Assembly: GCA_905221615.1 (NCBI GenBank)
Contig: CAJNDT010000502.1
Location: 1,084,101 to 1,148,100 of the forward strand
From: Symbiodinium sp. CCMP2592
Lineage: Eukaryota > Sar > Dinophyceae > Suessiales > Symbiodiniaceae
Direction: 5' to 3'
DNA length: 64,000 bases
Program-made: the position numbers and the translations under genes
The notes under the pieces: generated by a model
The model's database searches: none
Told to the model about the DNA's origin: nothing
What the model saw: the letters and a program-made list of their open reading frames with translations, nothing else
Shown: in pieces, positions 11,531 through 23,608 of the stretch
How the letters are laid out: the number at the start of each line of letters is the position of its first letter
How positions within the stretch are numbered: the first letter of the stretch is position 1

Positions 11531-12255
11531 GAGTACAGCGTACAGTTGAACAAAGACGCTCTGAAGACATGGAGTCTGGGAAGCGACCTGGTGCGTTTTT
11601 GGGCCGAGGGGGGCGGGGGGGGGAGGGTGCAGAGGAACTGTCCATGCAAAGCCTTGCGACAAGGATTGAAAGTTCAATCTTGGGACGGAAGTTATCCCAC
11701 TGTCTACGGCTTTGCTTGCCAAACCTGATCCCACCTTAGATCCCAAATAGTACTTGACTCCCGAAGCTGCTAAAGCCTGAACCTACTTGGATAGTGCTGT
11801 TCCAAACTCCGGGACTCAAAAACCCAGAGACGCCATTGACCCAAGGCCCTAAAACTCAGGAGCACATCTTACATTAGACAAGGCTTCTGATTATAAAGGC
11901 CCACACGCCCTCGTCCAAAACCTAATTATAAGCCTCCATGAAACCCTTACAAACCCCTTGAAGGAACCGTGTTCGAATTGCTTCAGCTCGAGATTAGGAT
12001 TATCCTGTGCAGGACGCCTCGGATTTGCCCTTAACGGGATTCCTCGTCCTGGCCCCAGGTTGAAGCCGAACTATAATCTTCATTTGTAGTCTTTTTGCAT
12101 GGACTTTCCAGGATCCTATAAGGTATTCCAGCAATCAACCACAACGGATTCGATAGGTAGCTTCGTAGTGAAAGGCATCGTGTTCACCACCCAGAGCTAG
12201 ATGTAAATGCATGGACACTTAGCTCGGGTCCGTGTGGATGGAGCTCACCATCATG
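11531..12255. other. Segment without recognisable gene
   Basis: Mixed sequence with scattered CCCTAAA-like words and a G-run at about 11610-11627. Short open frames on both strands show no recognisable protein. Confidence 0.4.
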
Positions 12256-12257
12256 TA

Positions 12258-12370
12258 TCTATATATATATATATAATTACATTTCGTGACATCTATGTCC
12301 GCATCTACATACACGAATGATTAAGTAGGGAAGGGCACAATAACAAGTGTACATATACGTATATCTATGC

Positions 12371-12401
<31 letters not shown>

Positions 12402-12515
12402 TGGATGCAGATGTACCAGTGTGTAGTAAGGAAACCGTATAGACTCGATTCGAACATTATCCAGTCAGACCCAGACAAGATATAGATATAGTTGTAGATC
12501 TAGACATGGACATAT

Positions 12516-12549
<34 letters not shown>
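12258..12549. repeat. Microsatellite cluster (TA)n and (GA)n
   Basis: TA runs at about 12258-12275 and 12369-12400 and a GA run at about 12520-12549, within 300 bp of each other. Confidence 0.85.
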
Positions 12550-12550
<1 letters not shown>

Positions 12551-13010
12551 CAGGTATAATCAAAGGTTAGGCATGGTGCTCAGCGGAATGCCCAGTACCG
12601 CTGAACTAAAGAACTTGCCCAGGGTTCAGGCCCTATAGGGTGTATAGGGTGTAGGGTTAAATCTTAATCACGGCCGTCTTTGTTTCAGGTCTATTCCCTA
12701 GGTAGTTGGGCCACGTTATGGTGCCCTTGTTGTGCAAAGGGGATCTTGTTCGCGAGCATTTTTCACAAACCTTAAAGGGCCAACCTAGTACAGGGGCCTA
12801 GGCAAGTACCAATACTGTTTTGGGGGTTCTTTATTCTATAACTATACTATACTGTATCCCCAAACCTTGCTCTACCCTATTAAGGTCCCTATATATACTA
12901 GTTTCTCACTTGAGGGGTCATGAGCCCTTGGGTCTAGATCGCATTGCGAATTCCTGCAGATAGCAGGCGATGCACACAAGCGCAAGGAAGCCTAACGGCA
13001 TCCATGGAAG

Positions 13011-13122
13011 TACCCAGAGCCTCCAAAACCCCTTAATTAAGGAATATACCTTAAGTCATAGTATGATCCCTAATATAGTTTAAGGTATATTCCTGAATTA
13101 AGGGGTTTCGGAGGGTCTGGGT
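13011..13122. mobile_element. Hairpin element family B, copy 3
   Basis: Ends TACCCAGAGCCTCCAAAACC and GGGTCTGGGTA with a complementary arm over about 45 bp (CCCTTAATTAAGGAATATAC opposite GTATATTCCTGAATTAAGGG). Confidence 0.82.
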
Positions 13123-13274
13123 AGTTCGAAGATCTAGGGCTTTGGGTCAGCTAGTCGCGGGTGGGGGGTAGAAGGTCTCACTGAATCTCGACGACGTCCT
13201 ACAGCAGCCCTCAAGCCCCGAAACCTTGCAGACACTAAATTTAGATCGCAACTTCTAAGCCACAAATCCTAAAC

Positions 13275-13384
13275 TAGGATGCCCAGTAGTACCCTTATTA
13301 CCTTTTTGTAGTCCTAGGTTTCTTATAAAGTTACCCAATACCAGAAAGGGAGCCCTTTGTACTCCTAGGTTACTGGGCATCCTA
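13275..13384. mobile_element. Hairpin element family A, copy 3
   Basis: Perfect ends TAGGATGCCCAGTAGTACCC and TTACTGGGCATCCTA; otherwise family A backbone. Confidence 0.85.
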
Positions 13385-13734
13385 GTAAACGTGAAGCAGT
13401 GAACCCTGTGAACCCTATACCTGGAATCCACGAAAGCATAAATCTCAATAAGCCCTTGTTAGGAAAACAGGGCCCTACAAAAACCCACAAAGCCCTTAAT
13501 GCAACTTTCTAACTTCGAAGATAAAGACCTTATGAAACAAATGGACTCCCTTGCAAGAATCCCTTCTTTTGCACAAATCACGCATCAAACCCTTCTAGAG
13601 CCCTTATGAAGACCCTTCGCGGTGTGGGCTTCGGCTTGAAAGTTTATTATTAAGCCTGAAACCAGAAACCCTAGACCCAAAGGACAAAGGAACCACCAAT
13701 AAATAACAGCAAAACCCGAAGCCACGATGCCCTA

Positions 13735-13905
13735 AACTCTAAACCCTGAACCCTAAACCCTAAACCGCGCTTTACAAACAGTAGCTAAACCCTAAAGCCC
13801 TGAACCCCTGAGCCTTAACACATATATTCCCTAACCCCTAAACCGCTGAACCCTAAACCCCCAAACCCCTAAACCCTAAACCCCTGAACCCTAAACCCTA
13901 TAGAT
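13735..13905 (-). repeat. Telomere-like CCCTAAA run
   Basis: CCCTAAA/CCCTGAA words in near-continuous succession, i.e. TTTAGGG orientation on the minus strand. Confidence 0.8.
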
Positions 13906-14249
13906 CCCTTAAAGGAGCCATTAAAGGAACCCTTACAGGAACCCTTATAGATCCCTGAACCCAATAAAAAAAGCAAAAAATTAAGCAGGCAACGATCCTC
14001 CTTTCGATGCTACCTCTCATGGCTCTGAAGGCCGCAGAAGACGGGGGGCCTTCCTTTAAAGGGTTTTACTCATCCCTTAAAGGGCTCCTTAAAGGGATAC
14101 ATGGGAATTCCCTTAAAGGTTCCCTTTCAGGGATCCATAGGGGTTCCTTTGTGGGGGCCTCCCTTTTGTCTTGTGGGTTCAGGGCTCAGTGTGGGGCCCG
14201 CAGAAGGGTTCTGTCACCGTGCTTAGGGTTTGTAGGGTCCTAGAAGACC

Positions 14250-14358
14250 AGGACCCAGAGTAGGCCCTTATTCCCTTTTTTTAGGGTTCAGGTTCCCTTA
14301 TAAGCCCCTTTAAGCCAAAAAGGGCACCCTTTTTGTTCCTAGGTTACTCTTGGGTCTA
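14250..14358. mobile_element. Hairpin element family A', copy 1
   Basis: Related to family A in its interior (CCCTTATTCCCTTTTT, TTCCTAGGTTACT) but with different tips, GGACCCAGAGTAGGCCC and TTACTCTTGGGTCT. Its closest relative is at 25276-25382. Confidence 0.75.
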
Positions 14359-15176
14359 GAAGATTTTTTCGGAGGTTATATTACAGGCGGCTTGAGTGTT
14401 CTATGGGATGCTTAGGGGAATCCCCGCACCAGTCATCCCAAATGCATCTCACAACTTTCTCCGAAAACCCTGAGCCCTAACCCCATGATCGTAACCCTCA
14501 TAATAGCAAACCCATACAAAAAGAACCCTAACGCCAAACTCGCTATAGTAACCCACTCTAGATCGTAGGGATTGGAGGTGCCAAGGGCTGGTTCGAAGCT
14601 GGAACAGTGGATCTAATGTCTAAGAGCTTCTACATGGGGAACTATAAGGGTACCGTATATACCGTATAGGCGTCATTGCAATAATGACTATCAGGGCTGC
14701 TGTAAGGGATACTTACTATGTACTAGCAGGTCGTTCCGATCGTTTGACCCTTGTATGGGTGATGCAAGGGTTGTGTGACGAGAAAAACTAAGAGCAGCTG
14801 CTGTAAGAGCCTTCGTCCTTGCGCCCAGCAAGGCTTGTGTGGCGGGAACGCCAAGGAAGCGATCATCTTCTGAACTTCGCAATGTCAACCCAGAGCCCTC
14901 AAAAGTCCCGGTCGAGACCACAAATTCTCATCGAGCCAATATGCCCTTGCAACAGGGCCCGGTACAACCCCGACAAAACCCTTATGAAACCCTGCGATCG
15001 GAAGATTCTTAGATCCCAGCTAACACCAGCTAAGCCCTTGCCAGTCCCTACGCAATCTGTCATGAACCCTGCAGCCGCGCAATTCCCTGGGTTCTGAAGA
15101 CCCAACCTAACCTCCTCAACCAGAAGCCCGAAAGCCAAAAGACCTCCAACCCCCAAATCCCAAATCCCTAGGTCCT

Positions 15177-15312
15177 TACTTGGAGGGTCGGGGGACTTAG
15201 TAACTGGTTATTTTAGGGACTTATAAGTACCATAACCCCAATTAGGGCCCCTTTTAGGGTACTTATAAGTCTACTTACTATCTACTTACTAAGTCCCCCG
15301 ACCCTCCAAGTA
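15177..15312. mobile_element. Hairpin element family L (single copy here, long perfect ends)
   Basis: Perfect inverted ends of about 27 bp: TACTTGGAGGGTCGGGGGAC at the left, its complement at the right. Inner secondary palindromes include GGGACTTATAAGTACC. Confidence 0.82.
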
Positions 15313-15341
15313 CCACCCTTAAACCCTACCTGGACTCCAAC

Positions 15342-15433
15342 ACTTACCTTGGGTTAGTAGGGAATGGCGGAATGGGGTACAATTCTAACTACTATTGCTA
15401 CCATTCTTCCATTCCCTACTAACCAAAGGTAAG
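15342..15433. mobile_element. Hairpin element family K, copy 1
   Basis: Imperfect inverted ends CTTACCTTGGGTTAGTAGGG and CCCTACTAACCAAAGGTAAG. The inner arms GGAATGGCGGAATGG / CCATTCTTCCATTCC pair further. It lies 30 bp from the family L element. Confidence 0.75.
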
Positions 15434-15997
15434 AACAGTACGTCGAGTAACAGCCCTCGGGCGATCATTCTACCTGCTTCGGGAGGTTTAGGTAGGCCCT
15501 AAACCCGAACCCCAAGCATCCTTCAACCCTACCTGGGCCCCAAAAGTATGTCGAATGATAGCCTGTTGGGCCACCCTTCGATGCCCGAACCCCAAAACCC
15601 TAAACCCTAAGCCCCCGAACCCAGGCCAAGATATGGTCTTGCAGTGACCGGGTCTCCTTGGTGCCAATGGTTGCCCGCCTCAAGACTTTGCTGCTTCGGT
15701 GTCTTTTGGTGTTTTCTGGGATTTAGGGCTTGGGGACTCGATTTGTTCAGTGTCTTTTGGGGTTTTCTGGGATTTAGGGCTTGGGGACTCGATTTTTCAG
15801 TGTCGTGTGGGGTTTTCTGGGATTTAGGGTTTACGGATCGGACTTGCAGGCTAAGGGTTCAAGGCTTTGCTGTTTAGAGTCCTACTTCAGAGATTCTGGC
15901 GTCAGTGTGTTTCAGGGTTTAGGGGGGCTTCGGGTCTATGATATGGTTCCGGGTTCCGTTTAAGTCCGAGTGCGGGTTACCTTCAAGGCACGAGGTT

Positions 15998-16030
15998 ACT
16001 GATGTTCCAACTTTCTGGCTTCTACTTTAT
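15998..16030. mobile_element. Fragment of hairpin element family C
   Basis: GTTCCAACTTTCTGGCTTCT matches the right end of the copy at 25743-25827; no left end is visible. Confidence 0.5.
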
Positions 16031-16161
16031 ACCTGACTCCCCAGGATTAGGAGCAACGCCTTTCAGGGTCTACAGCTGGATGCTTCCACGGTTGCATTAC
16101 CTTGGCCTGCGACGCCCTTTGAAAGACCGAGTCCCCAACTGTCTTCTGATGGTTTGCTTAA

Positions 16162-16247
16162 CCCTAGGGCTCCAGTTACCTAAATAGTAGACTGGGGTAT
16201 AAGATATATGGTTAGTAACCTACTATTTAGGAAACTCGAGCCCTAGG
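16162..16247. mobile_element. Hairpin element family E, copy 3
   Basis: Ends CCCTAGGGCTCCAGTTACCT and its near complement at the right, with TAAATAGTAG / CTACTATTTA inner arms. Confidence 0.75.
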
Positions 16248-16757
16248 ATAAATATTAAGAAATCACAGTAGGAAACCGCGAACCCCTAACACATAGGGCC
16301 TCTAAGGGAGAAGGTAAACCCTAAACCCAGCCTACATATGTCCTAAATCTAAACACTAAACTTTGCCTTATCTGTGTCCGGAAACACGTGCATGTTCATG
16401 TTCTTTAACATGATGTTCTTCCATATCACGTTGCTACAGGTAAGACGCCATGTGTTGTGAAATTTTGTAAACTCTACGACGACAAGCCGTGTGAAGCTCT
16501 CTGAAACTCACCTACCAATTGCTTCTGACGCTGACACGCTAGAACAGTATAAGATTCTACAAACCCTCGAATGTTAAGCCGTAAAACCCTGCACCCTTAA
16601 CCCAACCCCCTAAGCCCGTAAGCCATGCGAAACCCTTAAGCCCGAAGTTCCCGAGCACTTTTTCAGAAACCACGGGCCGCGCTCAGGTTCTGGTCAAGAC
16701 GCTGCTGATGCGGGGGGGCCTGGCAGGTAAAATGCGTATGGTTCTGCGGATTCGATA

Positions 16758-16846
16758 CCCTAAGGCTCCATGTACACATATAGTAGGTACTTAGGCCTTA
16801 AAGTACCTACATAGGGACCCTTTAAGGCCACCTGGAGCCATTGGGG
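16758..16846. mobile_element. Hairpin element family E, copy 4
   Basis: Left CCCTAAGGCTCCATGTACAC, right CACCTGGAGCCATTGGGG; the central arms (TAGTAGGTACTTAGGCC) pair internally. Confidence 0.6.
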
Positions 16847-17538
16847 TAAATGGTTGTATCTATCATTGTCCTTTTAGTAACATCGCAAGTAGCTATCATT
16901 GTCAAGCAACTCTGTTTCTGCCTGAGGCAACACTACAGTGTTATAGGTTCGTTTTGTCATCCCTCTGGTTTCTATGGTTTCCTTCAACCCAAGAACCCCG
17001 AAGACTTTAGGCCACAAAGTAGGCAATACTTGCATACCCGGAGCCCTGGGTTCTAGGGGCTGCATCCTGCATCACAAGCCGCTACTTCTGACCTACTGCC
17101 ACTTCCTAAATCCTCTGAGCCTTCAAGTAAACCGTCCTACATTCTGACACCCGACGCCCAAACCAAGACCGCTGAAGTACCCTTGAATACAGCCCTTATG
17201 GTCCTTCAATGGAGGGTTTTTGGGTATAACACCGATAGCCTCCACTGTATTTCCTCTTTTGGGGGGTTACCTTATAGGTTCCCAAGTATAAAGCTGGTAA
17301 GACCCACAAGGGAGACTGTAGGTAGAGTGTAGTTTGGGGCTCCAGGAAGACCCTAAGCCCCCAAACACTCAGGCACGCTGCTTTGGAGGTGCTCCGAATC
17401 GGCAGCCAAATGCTGGAGGCATGGATAAGCTTTTTGGGGCTTTGCAGTTTTGGGGTTTAGGGTTCAGGAGTGTAGTCATGCGTGCTGGGTTCGAGGCTCT
17501 TCTGCGGCTTTCCGGCCACAACCTCCCAGTCCCGGATC

Positions 17539-17654
17539 TAGGATGCACAGTAACAGTAGTACCCCTATTCCCGTTTTGTAGTCCTAGGTTCCTTGTAAAG
17601 TTACCCAATACCAGAAAGGGAGCCCTTTTTATTCCTAGGTTACCGGGCATCCTA
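17539..17654. mobile_element. Hairpin element family A, copy 4
   Basis: Family A backbone with a 6-bp insertion near the left end (TAGGATGCACAGTAACAGTA); right end TTACCGGGCATCCTA. Confidence 0.8.
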
Positions 17655-18147
17655 GAAAAGTGTTTCGATTTTCTCGGTTTCCGGCTTAAGGGCTTCGGGT
17701 TTCAAGGTTTAGCGGTTCAGGACGGAGGGATTTGAGGGATGTGGATTTTTTTTAGTTGAGTTTGGGCTGTGCCGTAATGACAATGTAAGTCTAAGGATCT
17801 ATAACATAGGGGTACGATTCGATAGCCATGGCCGTACTTAACAACAGCTTTAGACTTTAGGTCGTGCCACGGCATCTTCAGCCGCAAGGGGCCTGGCATC
17901 GATGGTTTAGCTTTCCAGCCAAATGTGCGTTAAATCGAGTCCGAGCATTGGTGAGGTTGGATCCTCATGAGTTCACGTGAGCGCCAACCTGGCAAATCAC
18001 AAAATGCAAACAAAAGCGAAAGTCGTCAAACATACAAGCCTGCAGAACCCAAGGACCCAAATGCTGAGGCATCCGTGCACCAAGAGTCCCAAGGCAATCA
18101 AAAAGAACCCAGTTGCTGGGTATCTTTGGGTCTGTATTGGCTTCTAT

Positions 18148-18258
18148 TAGGATGCCCATTAGTACCCTTATTCCCTTTTTTGTAGTCCTAGGTTCCTTAT
18201 AAAGTTACCTAATACCAAAAAGGGAGCCAGTTTTATTCCTAGGTTACTGGGCATCCTA
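18148..18258. mobile_element. Hairpin element family A, copy 5
   Basis: Ends TAGGATGCCCATTAGTACCC and TTACTGGGCATCCTA. Interior nearly identical to the copies at 10031 and 13275. Confidence 0.83.
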
Positions 18259-18703
18259 CTTATTGTCATGCTCGACATGCGCTACGCTGATCATTCCCGC
18301 GGAGTGTCCATAGTATATGCTTCCATTACGGACTTGGGCTCCAAAAGACCATCTTTACTATAGGTCTGGGGACTTAACCCCATCATATTCGTACATACGA
18401 ACCCTCTAGGTGGGGAACTTGTTTTCGGGGCGATGACGGAGCTTGCTTTATGCGGTTCGCCGAAATATCCTGCTCTGAAGCCTGGAAAAGCCATCCTACC
18501 TTGAGAACCTCTAATTTTCGTTCTGTTTCTAATAAGAACCTACACCCTAAAACTGACTTCTAAAACCCTAAACCCTAAACCCTAAACCGTGCTAAACTGA
18601 CATGAGCCAGGGTTGGACATACATCGTGCGGAACAAGATGAACTTCTGCTTCGACACAGTGATGCCGTAGCCCCTGCTGGGTTCGGCTCAGGGTTCGGGG
18701 ATT

Positions 18704-18803
18704 GCGAGCTAGGGCTTAGGGCTTAGGGTTTAGGGCTTAGGGTTTAGGGTTTAGGGCTTAGGGTTTAGGGTTGAGGGCTTAGGGTTTAGGGTTTAGGGAT
18801 TTA
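18704..18803 (+). repeat. Telomere-like array with TTTAGGG and CTTAGGG units
   Basis: About 13 successive 7-bp units in which TTTAGGG and CTTAGGG alternate irregularly. It is the cleanest short-period array in the gene-poor block. Confidence 0.85.
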
Positions 18804-19200
18804 ATTGAAGCTACTATGGTTCAGAGTTCCTATTAGGGTTTATTCCATAAGGGTTTAAGGCTACGGAAGTTATTTCTTAGGATCATGTGGTTTCCTTGTT
18901 ATGCTGACTTAGTCCTGGTGCTGGGAAATGGCGGGGCTCCAGGATTCGACTGACGAGTTGGAAATTGAGGTTTGCTTTTGAGTGCTACTTCGTGTGGGCA
19001 GTTCTAAGAGTAGTGTCCCGTCCTGCAACGAGAATGCCGGCAAGCCCCGAATTTGGTACTCTACCTTGGGTTTAGGGTTTAGGGGTTTAGGGTTTAAGAT
19101 TTTGCTATGATTTCAGGTATACCATCGGCAAAACCCTCTAAGGCCCGTCGAAGAGCCTAATAAAACATCCTAGAACACTGAGTTACATTAGGCTGTCTCA

Positions 19201-19290
19201 CCCCAGGGCTCCAGGTACCTAACTAGGCAGGTTACGAAGCATATAACATGTCGGCCAGTAACCCATTATTTAGGTAACTGGAGCCTTAGG
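19201..19290. mobile_element. Hairpin element family E, copy 5
   Basis: Ends CCCCAGGGCTCCAGGTACCT and AGGTAACTGGAGCCTTAGG. It directly abuts the family F copy starting at 19293. Confidence 0.75.
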
Positions 19291-19292
19291 GT

Positions 19293-19399
19293 AATGTAGG
19301 AACCTGATTATGAAATCCTGGGCCTATAACCCCACAATAGTAGGATTCATATCAGGAACCCTAATAAAGGCCCAAGGTTTCTTAGTCAGGTTCCTGCAC
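19293..19399. mobile_element. Hairpin element family F, copy 2
   Basis: Starts AATGTAGGAACCTGATTA and ends TCAGGTTCCTGCAC; near match to 7843-7949. Confidence 0.75.
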
Positions 19400-19464
19400 T
19401 AACCCTTAACTAACGGGCACGAAGCCTCTAGAGATCCGAAAACGGATCGGAATTCTTTTCTTCA

Positions 19465-19575
19465 CTAAGGGTCCATGTGCCCAATTGGTATATACTTCAG
19501 CCCCAAAGTACTTACAAGTTATAAGGACCACTTCAAGGCCCAAGTACATAAACTAAATGAGTCGTGGACCCTTAG
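19465..19575. mobile_element. Hairpin element family E, copy 6 (divergent)
   Basis: Outer ends CTAAGGGTCCATGTGCCCAA and GTCGTGGACCCTTAG; the interior is weakly paired. Confidence 0.55.
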
Positions 19576-19725
19576 GGTTTTGACATCGCGGAAGCTTAGT
19601 AGATCCTCCTGCCGAGGCTGGTGTGCGCCTTATCTGCGCTCCGCACGGGGGCCCAGCGAGCGACAATTCCAGGGTTTGGGCCCTTGCACATTACAGGGAT
19701 AAGGGTCTGCATAGTGTTTGCAAGG

Positions 19726-19850
19726 TTTATATGTATATATTATCTATATACATGTATATGTGTGTTTGTGTGTGTGTTTAGAGAGAGAGAGAGAGAGATA
19801 TATATATATATATATACATATATATATACACATACACATATACATATATG
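19726..19850. repeat. Compound microsatellite (TA, TG, GA)
   Basis: Adjacent TA, TG, GA and TA/CA runs; the open frames through it encode only Ile/Tyr/His-rich peptides and are spurious. Confidence 0.85.
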
Positions 19851-20718
19851 CGGTTGAAGTAATTGTGAAGGGCTTACATAGGGCTTTGGGTCGCATAGGA
19901 TTCATGGGGTCCTCGATCTTTTTGCATGAGTCAGTCTAGAATACGAACGGGTCCGTAAGTAGCGGCGGTCTGCCCAGTACCCGGGTTCAGTGTTCAGCGT
20001 CTCAAGATTCTGGGTTTTAAGGTGTATATAGTGGTTTAGTTTTTCGGACCCCGTAACAGCCTGAGCTATCCATCCTTCTGTTTTCTGATTTAGGATATAT
20101 TCGTTGATTGAGGGGTGTACTGGTCTCTGGGTACCCCTGAAAGTCCTCAGTGATGCTCATTGCAGTGCCTACATATTGGACATATTGCACACTATGCATA
20201 TCTCGAACTTGGAGCTATAAGCCTAAGCTCTACCGAACACTAAGCCCAAAGCCGTAAACCCTAAGCCCTAAAAGCTAAACCTTAAGCACTAAACCGAACC
20301 CTGCACCCCTAAACTCGACCTAGGCATCGTCTTCGATGTGCCGTTGACGCACAGCTACCTCTTCGAGCATCGAGATGCACGCAGCTGAAATCTATGCTGG
20401 GTTAGGGCTCTAGGGTTTAGGGTCTAGCGGTTATATGTTAGGGCCCTTAAAGGGTCCTATGTCTGGTTGAGGGTTTATGACAGGGTACTATAGGGTGCTA
20501 TAACAGGGTCATGTCATTTTATATTGGTACTAAGTTGTGGCAGAGTACCGTACTGTAATGCTTGTCTTTGGACGTGTCCCTTAAAGGAGCCATCACGAAA
20601 TAGACGTTGATACTATTGTTTTCTCGTTACTTCAAAGCCCAGTATCGGTTCGGGGAGTCAAAGTTTCAGATGAGTTGGGTCTCTCAGCATAGTTCTGGGA
20701 CTATTTAAGGGGTGTATA

Positions 20719-20829
20719 TTGGATACTGCTCCCAGTCAGTAACAGTTGGAGAATATTCATAATATAGATATATTAGGGCCTTAATAGTAGCCCTATTATA
20801 GACTGTTAGTGTATGGGGGCAGTATCCAA
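20719..20829 (-). mobile_element. Hairpin element family H, copy 2 (inverted relative to copy 1)
   Basis: Ends TTGGATACTGCTCCCAGTCA and GGGGGCAGTATCCAA. Best aligned to 5476-5588 as its reverse complement. Confidence 0.75.
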
Positions 20830-20848
20830 GGTATATAGCGAGTTACTT

Positions 20849-20942
20849 ATAGTCTCCATTGTAGTTCCTTTTTGGGGTTACCTTACAGGATCCTAATTAT
20901 ATAATTGGTTAAACCAAGAAAAGGAGCTACAATGGAGACTAT
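20849..20942. mobile_element. Hairpin element family M, copy 2
   Basis: Ends ATAGTCTCCATTGTAGTTCC and GGAGCTACAATGGAGACTAT. The family G copy begins at the next base. Confidence 0.8.
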
Positions 20943-21049
20943 CCCAAAGGGTCCAAAGTACCAATATGGTAGAATGTAGGGTTTTTTTTGGGAATTACTA
21001 TTATGATTTGGGGAAGTATCATCCATAACAGTACCTAGGACCCTTTGGG
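20942..21049 (+). mobile_element. Hairpin element family G, copy 2
   Basis: Ends TCCCAAAGGGTCCAAAGTAC and GTACCTAGGACCCTTTGGG. Near identical to 6468-6577. Confidence 0.8.
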
Positions 21050-23110
21050 TATAGGTAAGCCCTAAACCTCACTCGACGCCGAGATCCCAATTCACAGAGC
21101 GCACACACCCCCAAAGTTTCAGGGTTTAGGGTTTAGGGCTTTTTAGTAGGTTTTGGAGTAGAAGCTTTGCAAGCATACTGGCATACTGCTCACAGATGCA
21201 TTTTGCGCTACCCGTTAGCAGGAATGTTTCAGAGTTCCCATAGTTTGGGGTAGATAGGGTGTCGCTCTCATACACTAGGTTCTCCGGTCGTGCCTTTTTG
21301 CCCTGTCTGGTGGTTCCCTTATTAACACCAAATAGTTGGAAAAGCCTTCAACACATGAGAACCCAGTATAGGGGCTGATTAAGGGGCTACAGGGAACCTG
21401 GTAGTATTAAGGGGCCATTGGGAACCTGGTGTAGGGTTACGGGCTGCGTTTCGCATTTCGGGCTGATGGGATGGCGCTATAGATCTGATTCTACGTAAAG
21501 GGGTGATTTCAACATAGGGATCGCTTTGAGGGACCACGTTTTCTTCTGTGTATTTGGTCAGTCAGTGTTGGTTCGGTTGGTTCTTGTTGTTGCTACTGCT
21601 GTCGCGATGATTGCTGTTACTGCCATCGTTTCTCCAGCCTCAATGATCGTAACTCAGCCAAGACCTGAGACCTAGGTGCGGAACCTGGTTGGCATGGCCC
21701 TGGGAGTTGCCTTGGCTTCGGAGGCTGACGTACCGTTAACGTCGCCTGCAAGCGGGATTTGATTAGCGCCTTGATCTTTCGGGTTTTAGGGTTGATCGTT
21801 CAGGTCTTCATTGGTTTCAGATGACGGCCTTACAACGAGCGGTAGTTGCCTTTTGCAAAGGTGATTGCTGCTGCTTTTCGGAGGCTTTGGAGGCATTCCG
21901 GAGCTTGGCATAGTCTCTCATGGCTTTTCCATGCATCTCTTGCAACAGAGTAGGGTGTCTACAGGTGGTGTAGTCATTATGGCTAAACAAGTGCGGAGAC
22001 ATTCTGGTTCTGCTATTTGCAGCATTTCTGGGTGGGTGACAGCGGCAGTTTCACATCACAGTTCCAAGAGTTGTAATCCTCTACAGTGTTCTCCCATAGG
22101 CCTACGTCCGTATGTCAAGCCACATGTATCTGTAAGTATCCTCGAAATGCATTTCTGTCGGATGTGCTGCTTCCAGGGTTTAGTAGTTTAGTCTCGGGAT
22201 TCTAGTTTGTGGGCACGAAACCAACACAAAACGTAACACCCATGATCCTGACTGCCAGGCCTTTTTCGCTTTCGTCGTTCCCAGTGACGCCATGAAGGCA
22301 GGTGCAGCGGAAGACTCGGTTCGCAGGATTTTGTTCTTCGGGTGTGGGAGGGTTCATGCATTGTACAACAGCAGGTTTTAGGTTCTAGCAAAACTTAGCA
22401 AGATCTGCTGAGTGGCGACTACCAAATGCTCCGTGCTTCCCAAATCCTGGCAGCCCTTTAGCATCCCCAAACTCTGGCTACGACACACTGCATGAGGCAC
22501 CGGTTCACCGTTGACTAGTAGACAATTTGGGGTCTGAAGTGACATCATCAATTAAAACAGAACAGTTGCGGTTTCCAAGGTTCACCTTTTATGGTTCGGA
22601 AATACTACATAAATGCTCGACAACTAGTGATGCACTCCGGGTATATGATATATAGTAATAAAACTTGGTCGAATATACGCCAACATACTATTCGAATGAA
22701 AGTGTTCCGGATGTTGATTAGTTCATCGGCTTGGCTGGTTGTAGCTTCAGCCCAGCAGACCCCTTCTACGAATGCTGCCTGAACGCTAATGTGCTCTGGT
22801 CATGATATGAGACTTGTCATTCGTCCTGTATGACGGTTTCAGTGGCGACATGGATGGACATGGTGATGCTGATCATGGTGGCGGTGGTGGCGGTGGTGGT
22901 GATGACCGCCAATGAAGCAGAGCATAATGGCAATCAGTATGCTGCGGATGATGAGCACCCCTCGATGATGACGACGATTATAGGGATGATGGTGGTGGCA
23001 GGCAGTATAAGGGACGAGCGCTACAACATCTAGTAATTCCTCCCAAGCCCCTGGAATCGACGTTCTGTCGATCCGTAGCAACATCAGAAACAACCGTAGC
23101 AGCTGCAGTA
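21050..23110. other. Segment of less repetitive sequence, no gene called
   Basis: Few telomere-like words here compared with the flanks. Open frames (for example 21865-22191 plus and 22188-22391 minus) carry no recognisable motif and no matching splice signals. A GGT/GGC-rich simple stretch lies at about 22870-22905. Confidence 0.4.
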
Positions 23111-23114
23111 CTTG

Positions 23115-23199
23115 CCAGAAAGTTGGAATATGATTCTCCTAAACCCTTTATGGTAAATTATAGGGTAGCCTACCCTGAAACCATATTCCAACTTTCTGG
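23115..23199. mobile_element. Hairpin element family C, copy 1
   Basis: Perfect ends CCAGAAAGTTGGAATATG and CATATTCCAACTTTCTGG. Loop carries a GGTAAATTATAGGGTAGCC-type palindrome. Confidence 0.83.
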
Positions 23200-23500
23200 A
23201 GTTCCCTTTAAGCCCATTTACATCGAAACCCCCAAGCCCCAAACCGCAAGGACCTTGAAGTCTGAAAGCCCAAAGATGCAAGCCCCCCAACCAAAGCCTA
23301 GAATGTCTAAGCCCTTAACCCCAAAACCCTAAACCCTAAGCCCATTATAACCCCAAAACCGTAGAATGGAACCTCCAGCTCTTAAAGAGCCCTAAGCACT
23401 AAACCCTAAACCCAAATCTGAAACTCCTCGAGATTTCTTGAGCCCCTATAGAGAAACCCACTGAAGTCCCATGCAACTAAGTCCCATGATCCTCTAAGCC

Positions 23501-23608
23501 CTAAGGGTCCAAATGCCTAAATAGTAGGGTTTCAAGGCCCAAAAACTGCTCAGAGTATGGATTTCGAGACCTTAAAACCCCACTATTTGGGCACTTGGAC
23601 CCTCTGGG
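23501..23608. mobile_element. Hairpin element family E, copy 7
   Basis: Left CTAAGGGTCCAAATGCCTAA, right ATTTGGGCACTTGGACCCT; the AATAGTAGGGTTT core is as in the copy at 9378. Confidence 0.75.

Noticed and set aside
18704-18803. True chromosome end
   Set aside because: The TTTAGGG run is short, mixed with variants and flanked on both sides by complex sequence.
19621-19939. Tyr/Ile-rich ORFs
   Set aside because: Translation of TA/TG/GA microsatellites.
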